From the NCBI GenBank assembly GCA_002794735.1, contig NBAZ01000014.1, positions 434,001 to 498,000 on the forward strand: a stretch of DNA of 64,000 nt, read 5' to 3'. How positions within the stretch are numbered: the first letter of the stretch is position 1; each line of letters begins with the position of its first letter. Positions 1 through 9,696 of this stretch are shown one piece after another. A program made the translations under genes and the position numbers. Below the pieces are notes generated by a model. That model was not told where the DNA came from. It ran no database searches and saw only the letters and a program-made list of their open reading frames with translations. The DNA comes from Pyrrhoderma lamaoense. Lineage: Eukaryota; Basidiomycota; Agaricomycetes; Hymenochaetales; Hymenochaetaceae.

Positions 1-923
1 AGATAATTTTTTTAAAGCATGAAAATAATTATGAAGTCATTTTTGTATCTATATATCATATATATAAGGTTATATAGAAAGTTGATGAGAAAAATAATTT
101 TATAATTGTAGTTTCTCATATATATGTTGTCCTAAATCTGTGTATATGCTAATTTCCTATTTAATTGATATTATTTTGACGATAATTTTCACATAATCTT
201 AATAAGTCAGTAAAAACATATTTTTGTGCCAAATTTTGGATATAGTTTATTTGTATAACGTTGAGAAATATCGAGTTTGAAAGAGGGGTACACTTTGAAA
301 GAGGGGCACATGTACGGTATAAATTTATCTATTACTAACAAACTTACTTCCCTCCAATTTCTCTCGTATACCAGTGTTCAAAGACACGTTTTGAAGACAA
401 TATATAACCCTGTTCTTGAGCTAGTCCGCTACATGTTTATCTTCAGACATGTAATACCAAATGTTTTTCGCACATGTTGATCCGCTTGACCTTCCGGGTG
501 CTGTGCAGACTTTTTTTTTACCTTTTTGCGACAATGTCATAGATAAGAGTAAGTAGAATGAATGAACTATCATTGCCGATAAAAATAAGGAATAAAACTT
601 ATATAAGATTCTACAACTGTTTAAAAACGTAAACTAGGCTAGTTAGTATCATAGATGAAAGAGAATATAATCACAGAGAAGGAGGCACGAATGCTGTTTT
701 CGAGGTTGTAAAGTCTTGATTGTATTTGTTGATGGATAAGAATGACATGTGCTACTACTGGTGTATTAAGGGAAGAGAATAAAATATACATCCTAGAACA
801 TCAATGGATATTGTTTATTAATGGAAATACTTCGCGTTCTGCAGTGGGAAATGAACGTTACAAGAGAGGATGACAGGGAGGTTTGGAAGTCTAGTACGTA
901 TGACCGGAGATGAGTAAGATGTT
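1..923. other. Gene-free AT-rich flank, copy of the NLR 3' flank repeat
   Basis: No gene is supported here. From about 360 to 923 the sequence is a diverged copy of the segment that follows other NLR units (about 8400-8942, 15600-15819 and 23040-23740). Shared landmarks are the words around the GATCMGCTTGACC stretch near 480 and the run ending in GATGAGTAAGATG just before the NLR1 stop. The first 350 bases are AT-rich with nothing recognisable. The short open frames present do not look coding. Confidence 0.5.
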
Positions 924-3900
924 TTACCGAGAGGTGAAAGCAAAGGGTTTGGTCCATTCGTTTCCGAGTAGATAGCGAGAGAAGTCGACTCTTGTGTTGT
1001 ATGGGGCATTCATAATGACGGGATTTCTGGGAGTAACAAGCGTATCACGAAGCCCCTTAGGGAGCCACATGAGTAATTTTTTGTCCTTATGAACAACCCA
1101 TCCATCTTCTTGTGGTTCCCAATCTACGTCATCCAGTGACCATACTCTGATTGTCCCATCGCTGTAGCCAGAAGCAAAATGTTTATTCGGCAAGAAGGAA
1201 AGTGAGATGACTTCCCCAGAATGTACTGATAGAGGGCCAAGGAAAAGACTGCAGGTTGGAGAATCCCATGCACGGATGGTTCCGTCTTTAGAACCTGACA
1301 GGATCTTTGTTCCGTCAGATGAGAAGCATACCGACCTCACCGCTGTGTCATGATCGATCACAGATTCAATGTCGCCGCTTTTTGCATTCCATAGTCGCAT
1401 TGTCTTATCATCGGATACAGTAGCGATGTGGAAACCATCAGGAGAATAAGCTACAGAGCGGACCGAATCAAAGTGACCTTCCAGCGTTGAAAGCAATTGG
1501 CCAGTTGTAGCATTCCAAATACGGACAGTTTTGTCATCAGATCCCGAGACGATCTTCGATCCATCGGGTGAATAAGCGATCGTATTGACACCGCCACGGC
1601 GACTCGTGAATGGCGTGAAAGCCAATTCCCCCGGTTCGATGCTCCAGATCCTGTCCTCTGAGCCTGAAGCGATGAACTTTCCATTCGGCGAAAAGGCAAT
1701 GGAGTTGACATAGTGTTTGTACCCTCTGAGTGTAGCGACAGGTTCTCCGCTCGACGCTTCGCCACTGTAAACTTTGAATGGAGTGAGAGCCAATCGCCTT
1801 CTTTCGACACTCCAGACTCGGATCGTCTTGTCATTTGAGCCTGAAGCGACATGCTTTCCATCTGGGGAAAAGGCAATGGATCTGACACAGTCAGTGTGAC
1901 CTTCGAATATCGCGACAGATTCTCCACTCAACGCTTTCCAAACTCTCACTGTTTTGTCAAGAGAGCCAGAGGCAACAAGTTCTTCGTCTGGCGAAAATGC
2001 AACGGACGTGACACGATTGCCATGTCCCTTCCATGGCCCAGTGATGAGCATTCCGTTGGCCGTATTCTGCACACGAAGTGTACCATCAGAGTCTCCGGAA
2101 GCAATATATCTACCACCTGACGATACTGCTGACTCAATCCCACTCTGCAGTTGAGTTCGTTCAGTGTTAACCACACTAACAGTGGCATCCCAAATTTCAA
2201 TCGTACCTCCCCCCACACTGAACGCGAAGCGCGTGCCATCGGGGGCAAATGCAACACGAAGGCAATATTGAATGGTATTCAATTTCCTTGGAGGTTCGTC
2301 AACATCCAACACGTTCCATATTTTAATCGTCTTGCGACCATCGAACCCCAGAATTTGAAGACCATCGAATGAGTATGTTGCTTCTCTACATCCTCCAAGT
2401 CGGTGAATAACCTCGCCTGTGGATGTTCTCCAGATACAAGCAATACCAGTTGAAGAGGCTGACACAAAATATTCTGCAGTTGGCGAGAATGCGACGGTAT
2501 CAACCCAACCCATGAGATCGTCCAAACGAGAATATACCATCGTTCTGCTTTGTAAATTCCACAGCACAATTGTCCCGTCATCCGACCCGGAAACAAGATA
2601 CTCCTCGTCGTATGAGAAGGAAATAGAGTCGACATTGTCGGTATGGCCTTCTAGTGGCCTTCCGTCCACTCTTCCGCTCTCGACATCCCAAATCAGTATT
2701 TTTCCATTTCTGTACCCTGATGCAATATATTTTCCGCTTTTCGAGAATGTAATACAGTAAACGCTACCCGTATAGTCTGTGCGTAACTCTCGAGCTACTT
2801 CCCCTCCTACGGGACTCCACACCGCTATCGCTCCTTTCTTTTCCTCAGGATGTGCCAATGCTACGAGATCACCACTTGGAGAGAATGAGATTCTGTGAGC
2901 ACTATACTTAAGAGCTGCGATCAACTTCCCACTCGCCGCATCCCACATGAAAACTTCATCAAATCCTGCTGTAGAAACGATACGAGTTCCGTCTGGAGAA
3001 AATGATAATTCTATTAAGTCCTCGTCGCCGCTTTTGATGACTTTAATGACTGCACTTCGTTGTCTATTCCCAATATACTCTATATGAGCAACTGGACTGG
3101 CGTATTTCTTGTAGTGCAATGATACTACAGACTCATCACTAGTGAGGGGTAAAAGACTGCAATAGATATGGGGCGCGCTTCTTGAAATGGCCTCTGAGAA
3201 TGTACTGGCTTGTCGATATGCATCTCTAAGGAATGCGGATAACTCCGGGTTTTTGTTCTTTTGTACATTAGATTAACGACATGGAGGATTGATATTTAAT
3301 GCTCACCCCGATCCATGAAATTGCATACACCAATGCGGTACCAACATAGTCATCGAACGTATCCGTGAGGCTCAATACCTCAAACCAGAATAGAAGTTTG
3401 TTGTGTGCAAATGTCTTCAACAAATTACCCAGTTCGGGTGAGTATGACGTATCCCGAATATGATGACCCCAGTAACAGCATATGTACCTCAGGTGCATCG
3501 GGATATTTCTCTCAATGCGTTTCTGGAAATCGAGAACCTGCTCATTGAATAAGAAGGATGACTCAAGATTGCATATATTAAAGCAGAGCAATTGATTCAT
3601 CTTGTTGAGGCAGTTATTGGCAATGCTCCTTTTTTGTGATCCAGAGTCAATATGCCAACGACACCCTACGCAAGACACCAAATAATCATAAAATGACGTA
3701 TGGTGTATCTTGACCGGCTGTCCCATTTCGTATGATACCAAAGATCGAAGACAAGAGAGCAGCTCTGATGTTGTTCCTGGATCAACGCCTAGGATTCCGT
3801 CGATGATCTCGTCCGATAGTGGTTCCTTCCCGAAGAAAATGATTGAGAATACACTCGAGAAGAGTATCCTTGTTTCCTCATTCCAATCAAACGAGCTCTC

Positions 3901-4955
3901 TAACACAGTTACATACAACTCCTTCAAGTCCAGTGCTCTCGCGTTGCTCACCAAGCTATTCAGACGTGCAATGCGATTCAGTTTTCCCTCAAACACAAAT
4001 TTGACTGCTGTAGACGCCCAAATAAACAATCCATCTGCTGCATCTCCAAGTTTCGCCATATTGTCGTCCCATGGCCAGTCATTTGGTAGATTGACACTGT
4101 TTCTCCGCAATCCGAATTCATGATTGATATAAGTACAGACATCCTTCTTGTTGTCGTTTGTGGCGTCATTCAGATTGATTTCGTATGCTTTAAGTGAGCG
4201 CGAGAATGACATAATATCACTCTCGGGACGTCCTGTGATGAGAAATCGGAAGTTGGGAGGCAATCCAGTGAGCCCTTCTCCCAAGACGCGGAGTAAGGTG
4301 TGTCTTGTCTGAGATGTTCCGCACTCATCAATAGCGTCAAGAACAACGAGGACAGGACATGGTATGTGGTTGGAAGCGAGTGATTTCCTAAGGAGGATAT
4401 CAAACTGACTATTGAGTGTTGCCGAAGACAAGTCACCACATCCCTCAAGAGCGCCCTCAATGGAGTGCGCTATGGATTCGTTGAATGCAGCGAGGTTATA
4501 CGCGATTGTCTTGATTAATGTGTTAGGATCACTTTTACCCCTGAGAAAGAACAAGTGACATCCGAGTTGCTTCTTTTCGCGGTAATGATCTGCAATAGAT
4601 GTTGCGATAGCACTTTTCCCCGTCCCGGCTGCACCCAGTAAGAATACCACATTTGGCTCGCTGTTTTTATCATCTATAAACTTGGATATCTGCCCCGAAT
4701 ACGAGTTCGAGTGCCTCGCAAGCAAGTCGGTCGATCAGCTCCAGGTAGATGAGCTGGATTGAGAATCACCTTCAATCCTGCAGAATCATGTTGACCGATT
4801 GGATTAAGATCGCACAATAATGTGTCATGAGACTCACTAGATAGAGTGGTACTAGTGTCAATATTATATACGTTATGAATCTGATTTCCCGTTATATCAT
4901 TATAATTACCAGCAATGTGAGCGCAGTTGCTAGGACCAGCCTGGTTGAAGGGCAT
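924..4955 (-). CDS. NLR1: NACHT-WD40 receptor with one frameshift
   Basis: A fungal STAND/NLR protein: an ATPase switch with a WD40 sensor, of the kind used in non-self recognition and regulated cell death. The exons are 4838-4955 (118 nt, start MPFNQ), 3307-4777 and 924-3257. The introns are 4778-4837 (gtgagt...ctgcag) and 3258-3306 (gtgagc...caaaag). Exon 2 carries Walker A GAAGTGKS, Walker B VLDAIDECG, the RFLITGRPE sensor and the LPNDWPW and WASTAVKFV helical-region motifs. Exon 3 carries 15 WD40 repeats. The reading frame breaks once at about 4694: the path ending RTRIRG must shift one base to continue QISKFID. Exons 1 and 2 total 1589 nt, one short of a codon multiple, exactly as a single deleted base predicts. 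Restored length would be about 1307 aa. One WD repeat is extra relative to NLR2. The break may be real or a homopolymer error. Confidence 0.85.
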
Positions 4956-5184
4956 TATACGAGAGTATTTAGGTCGGAGATGGATCAGTGGGGGATAACT
5001 GAAAGATAAATACAGGCCATCAACAACATCAACCTTAATACATCAATATATTGCTCAGAGATCACCGATTTGTACTAGATAAGGAGGCGTGTTACACATC
5101 ATGTATTTATAGAAAGATCTTTGCAAATAGTGTCATACACGATATACACAGTACAAGTCTTTCCGGAGTCCGCTTCTTATTGAT
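4956..5184. promoter_or_regulatory. Spacer between companion gene copy 1 and NLR1
   Basis: This is the presumed NLR1 5' region, running from the companion gene's 3' end to the NLR1 start. It resembles 13578-13800 and 19702-19930, including the GTGTTACACNTCANGTATTTATAG-like stretch near 5090. No individual promoter element can be defended. Confidence 0.3.
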
Positions 5185-5924
5185 AATTTACAGTTTATAT
5201 TAGACGCTTTACCCCAGCCAACCAATAACTGTGGAAATCACCACAGAATAAGTAAACTGCTAACAGTTTTTATCCACTATTTGTATCAAAAGCTCCTATC
5301 TTGTTTGGACTCGTGCCTCTACTTGCGACTAACCCATCAATCAATAATGCAACATCTTGACACGTTATCACAGGAAGTCTGGTCCCAGACTTTCGTTTCT
5401 GATCTGGAATCAGTGTCTTTTTCTCATGAGCTTCGAGTCATACTTCTCAGAACTTTGATATTACGTTATCTATTCTAAACAACCCATCAATTAGAAGAGT
5501 GGAAAAGTGGGAGTTTTACACGTTCATGTTCTTTATTTCATGTAAAAACCTCACTGTTGGCGAACTAGAACCGGTTTTTAGAGTGGGTATAATCGACAGT
5601 ATAAGAGCTCCAGAAAGATCAGGTCATGTGCACAGGATGAAAGATAGGAGATTCATGGTAAAATTAAATCACAAAAAAGGACATACTGATGCAATGATAT
5701 CTAATCTTTTGGTAAAGATCGTGAGCGGGGATGATGATTGATAACGAGAGATTTCACTATAGGAGCTATAAAGAGTCGTTTATTGAAAATATAGAGTTTA
5801 ATACATCAGAGAACTACGGTACTCACTAGATGCTGGTATGGATGAACGTGTAGCTAGTCCTATATCTATTAACACTGATGTCCTCTGGTGCAGATTGCAA
5901 ACGTGAAGATGAAATATCTTCCAT
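5185..5924 (-). pseudogene. Companion gene copy 1 (unrecognised small gene), broken
   Basis: This minus-strand gene is seen upstream of most NLR units; I do not recognise the family. The best reading starts at 5924 (MEDISSS...APEDIS), and an intron at 5757-5826 (gtgagt...ctatag) joins into EISRYQSSSPLTIFTKRL, followed by a CPFF motif. A second intron begins at 5554 (gtgagg), but the 3' splice AG expected near 5490, present in copy 3, is mutated. Downstream lie ALLIDGLV and GTSP motifs, an in-frame TAA where copy 3 has a leucine, then CGDFHSYWLAG. Copies keep splice sites and codon-like conservation, which argues this was once a protein of roughly 200 aa. This copy looks inactive. Confidence 0.45.
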
Positions 5925-6206
5925 GCTTGTGAACCTTGTTTTTATACAAAACTGAGCATCTTTTAGTAAAACTCAGTTCATAGACAAATACATGTTCCTG
6001 TATACGTTATGTGACATGGAAAGCCAATTTTTGGTGGTGGTGTCCCCCTTTGGATTTTTAAGTCCGGTATGTATATTGCTTTTGCAGAAAGTATATCAGC
6101 CCGATACAAGAAAGGATATTTCCGAAAAGTTGTGTCCTCCGGGAAACTGAGTTTGAGGAAAATCGGAGCATCAGCTGGTGTTCATCGTACAGAACCTCAA
6201 TGAGGG

Positions 6207-6929
6207 TGTAGGACCAACTAAGTAGATAGCCGGTCGTAGTGCATCTATAATGCATTTTGTAACTTTCCCGGAGAGTCCATTACTACTATGTTTCCTTACT
6301 CTCGGCCGCGCTTCTCGCCCATTTCTCTCACTATCTAGCTTCCCTTTCTACTCTTACTCGAGGATAGGGTTCGTTTATATATCCCCCTCGTTATTGATAG
6401 CTTAAACCTTTCGTCCAGTGTCATATAGCCACCTGGAAACCATGCTTTCCTTATTATCTTTCCTTTATCTCGCGTTTTGATATATAAACCTCCAGACTTG
6501 AGGCCGTAGTGAAAAAGTTAACCCATAACCGATATATCCACTCCCCTTCCCGGAGTAGCTCTCTAATAGTCTCCCGTACACTTTATCTACTTCTCTGCTG
6601 CTTTATTAGGCTGCCCGGGCGCGCTTGTAACGCTCTGACCGAACTGCAAGTCGTCTGGGAGGACTGAAGTTCATACACCTTTGTCTCAAACTATAGCTTC
6701 GGTCGGGTCTCTGATCTATACGTTTCTACTGCATTTACTGATCTTAGAAGTCTCAGCTTGCCCCAAAGGCTCTATCTTTCTCTACGCTCCGGCTGAAGTC
6801 GAGTTACTCGCTTTTTAGCCCTCAAACTGAGCCAGAGCATCGTTTCTGGTGTAGGCAGACTCTAATCTCCAAGTCCTCGCCACTAGACACGACTAAAGGG
6901 TTAAACCCTGACCTAAAGTCGAGTCTTCA
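6207..6929 (+). mobile_element. Solo LTR-like element, copy C
   Basis: It begins TGTAGGACC and ends near GAGTCTTCA, about 723 bp. It is colinear with copies at 8943, 14835, 20955 and (inverted) 23741. Shared internal words include GCCTCCAGACTTGAGG after a TATATAA box, and CTGCCCGGGCGCGCTTGTAA. The left flank (CGTACAGAACCTCAATGAGGG) is the same as for copies D and E, so all three descend from one insertion that was duplicated with its surroundings. No matching target duplication is visible, as expected for an old copy. There is no gag or pol. Confidence 0.65.
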
Positions 6930-6936
6930 GCAGCTG

Positions 6937-7620
6937 ACACGATAAATTCTGCGTTTGGAGAGACAAGGTGTTAACCAATCTTTTGTGACCCTTCAACAGA
7001 GCATTGACTATTTCTCTGCTTCGAACATTCTATGTTACAGTTGTCTCGTCATCCGATCCGGAAGCATGATACTAATCGTCGTGAGAGAAGAAGATGGAAT
7101 AAACTCTCTCTATGACCTCTTAGTGGCTTTCCGTCTATTTGTCCGCTCTCTCCACCTGATTAGACCATATCCCTTTCTATATCCTAATGCAATATATCTT
7201 CCGCTTTTCGAAAATGTGATACAGTGAACTTTATCCATAACGCCTTTGACTGGCTCTGGAAATATCGCCCCCCCCCCCCCATTGGAATCCACACCGCGAT
7301 CACACTTTCCTCTTTCGTGATGCTTCAAGATTGAGACAACACTAAGAAATCACCATTTGGGGAGAATGCAATTCTGTCAGCCTCATATTCAAGATCTGTG
7401 ATCAACTTCTCGCTTGCCGTATTCCACATGCAAGCTCTAATGCCCTCTGATACAGAAACGATACGGGTCCCGTCTGGAGAAAACGATAACATTTACAACC
7501 CTCGCCATCGCTTTCTATGGTATTCATGATTGCGTTTCGTTGTCTATTTCCGATGTACTCAACAATATGAGAAATCGGACTGGCATATTCCCTACAATTT
7601 AACGAGATGATGTTTTAAAA
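6937..7620 (-). pseudogene. WD40 gene remnant 1
   Basis: The minus strand matches the N-terminal five or so WD repeats of the NLR genes. Recognisable pieces are a FSKSGRYIALGYRKG repeat near 7200, the promoter-proximal FSPDGTR-type repeat near 7480 and the linker reading REYASPISHIVEY near 7580. Several frames are needed, and a run of 13 C at 7268-7280 sits inside it. No NACHT exon follows; the sequence runs into a different coding-like segment. Remnant 2 at 21683-22315 is its duplicate. Confidence 0.65.
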
Positions 7621-7880
7621 TATGACAATTGTTCTGAGCTGAAAAAATGACCGGAGGACAATGGCCATGAGCTGTTTTTATACACTGGGGCTACTGTGAT
7701 GATTCTCAAGCCCTTCACATTGATAGGTAGAATCAGGAACATATGTAAAGAATGGAGTAAATCTATTGAACCTGTCTTTGTACTTGGTAAAAGAGATACA
7801 AACAGGATGCTCTGAACCGGACTTGTGATGAATCATTTCAAGTCTACCCATCATGCTTACATAGAATAAAGTAGTACTTT
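7620..7880 (-). pseudogene. Coding-like segment fused 5' of WD40 remnant 1
   Basis: Read on the minus strand it gives motifs such as RFNRFTPFFTYVPD and EHPVCI. The same motifs, slightly changed, occur at 22320-22560 (KFNKFTPFFAYVPD, EHPICI). The shared reading frame suggests an ancestral protein domain N-terminal to the WD40 remnant, different from the NACHT module. I do not recognise it. Stops interrupt this copy. Confidence 0.35.
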
Positions 7881-8942
7881 GAGCACGGTAGACTGAATAT
7901 AATAATTTCAGAGTTCAGGAAGAGATGACATAATAACTGCGTTTGTAGTTATCATTATCTAATACGTGCAAACCACACGGCTCTGTTACTGCTAAGCCAT
8001 GAGTCGAGTCTTTAGACAGAACAGAACAGTAGCTTGGCTCTAGTGATGAGATAGACGACAGAGAAGTAATATGAAGTGGCTATATCTACTATCAACAGGA
8101 CTATGTGACACTTAAGTAATACATAGATGTGTGTCGAGATAGTGGGTTCTCTTTTTTTATCCCATTCGGAATCTAATTGAAACCCGCGAACCTCATGAAT
8201 TGTTACTAAGCCTCACTTACCACTTTATGAGCTTTCATCTGAAGTGAAGTGGAAGTATATAAAAGTATATTAACTTGCTACTTAGCTGAGTCTTTGACTT
8301 GCAAATAACATAACTCGTTCCTGATTGCTGTTACACTCATTTTCTATAGAGTCTGTCATGTTCCAATCCAACAACATCTTTTCCGTTAGATACCTTACGT
8401 TATTTCTCTCCATGGACTACTCATTTTATGATACCAGTATAATGAGCCATGCAAGAATACTGAGATCTATGGACTACTCCGCGATGTGCATATCATAAAA
8501 TATGTGATACTAAACGATATTCGCGCATGTTGATCAGCTTGACCCACAGAGTGCGTGCACACTTACTCTTTTTGCGCTATGGTAGTAGATAGGAATAAGG
8601 AGAGTGGAGGAGCGATTACTACCGAGACAAATAGAGTTTTTACATTTGTTTATAACAGCAAAAGGTAAATTAGGCTATATCATGAATGAGAAAGTTAATA
8701 TAAATCCGGAGAAGAAAGTTCGGATATATTACTTTTGAGGTGGTGAAGCCTTGGTTGTATTTGTTAATGGCTTATAATGACACATGTTACTACTAGCGTA
8801 TGAAGAGAAGAGAACAAGATATGCATTTTGGAACATGAGTGAATATGATGTTAACGCTCTGTAGTGGGAAATGGATGTTACAAGAGAGGATGACGGGAGA
8901 GTCTGGGAGTTAAGTACACATAGCTAGAGATGAATAAGATGT
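7881..8942. repeat. Duplicated spacer and NLR 3' flank
   Basis: No gene is supported. The stretch is colinear with 22760-23740 and its right half with 360-923 and 15600-15819. The segment at 8890-8942 preserves the uninterrupted site (GACGGGAGAGTCTGG) into which LTR copy B inserted in the sister block at 23741. Confidence 0.55.
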
Positions 8943-9691
8943 TGTAGGACCAGCTAAGTGTTTGGCCGGTCGTAGTGCATGTATAATGCACTTTCTAACT
9001 CGGCCGCGAAGTCCATTTCTACTACTCGGCCGCGCGCCTCGTTCATTTCCCTTACTATTTAGCTTCACTTTCTACTCTTACTCGAGGGTAGGGTTCGTTT
9101 ATACGACCCCCTCGTTTCTGATAGCTTAAACCCTTCGTCCAGTGGCATATAGCCACCTGGACTCCATGCTTTCCTTATTATCTAACCTTTATCTCGCGTT
9201 TTGCTATATAAGCCTCCAGACTTGAGGCCGTAGTGAAGCAGGGAATTCCTAGCTACTCCTCTCGGTCGCTATCTTTCTACACCCCCCCCCCCGAGTAGCT
9301 CTCTACTAGTCTTCTGTACTCTTTATCTACTTCTCTGCTGCTTTATTAGGCTGCCCGGGCGCGCTTGTAACGTTCTGACCGTACTGCAAAGTCGCCCGGG
9401 CGGACTGAAAATACATACACTTTTACCTCAAAATACAGCCTCGGTCGGGCTCTGTTCTATACGTTTCTACTACTTTTACTAGTCTGTGAAGTCTCAGCTT
9501 GCCTCGAGGTCTCTTTCAGTCTCTACGGTCCGACCGAGATCTCGGCCGGACGGCCGAGGTCGAGTATCTCGCTCTTTAGCCCTCAAATCTTAGCCTGAGC
9601 ATCGTGTCTGGTGTAGGCAGACTCTAAACCCCACGTCCTCGCCATTAAATACAACACCAAGGTCAAAATCTGACCAAAAGTTTAGTTTTCA
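8943..9691 (+). mobile_element. Solo LTR-like element, copy A, with 4-bp target duplication
   Basis: It starts TGTAGGACC and ends TAGTTTTCA, 749 bp, flanked on both sides by ATGT (8939-8942 and 9692-9695). The NLR1 and NLR5 flanks keep the empty site (AAGATGTTTTAC), which proves the insertion. A TATATAA box lies at 9205-9211 and a run of 11 C at 9282-9292. TG...CA ends, a TATA box and a short target duplication fit a solo LTR of a Ty1/Ty3-type retrotransposon; no internal region remains. It sits one base past the NLR2 stop codon, so it must form the NLR2 3' untranslated and polyadenylation region. Confidence 0.75.
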
Positions 9692-9696
9692 ATGTT

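Noticed and set aside
3710..4123. Plus-strand open frame of 137 codons, repeated at 12323-12736 and 27139-27552
   Set aside because: It is antisense to the conserved NACHT exon; conservation is explained by the minus-strand protein.
4690..4700. A frameshift shared by NLR1 and NLR3 at the same place, as a mark of common descent
   Set aside because: The surrounding bases differ (CGGGGCAG against CGGAGCAG) and both look like losses from G runs, so independent or technical deletion is as likely.
6207..9691. LTR copies C and A as the two ends of one retrotransposon
   Set aside because: The DNA between them is a WD40 remnant and duplicated flank, with no gag or pol; the two have different ages and insertion sites.
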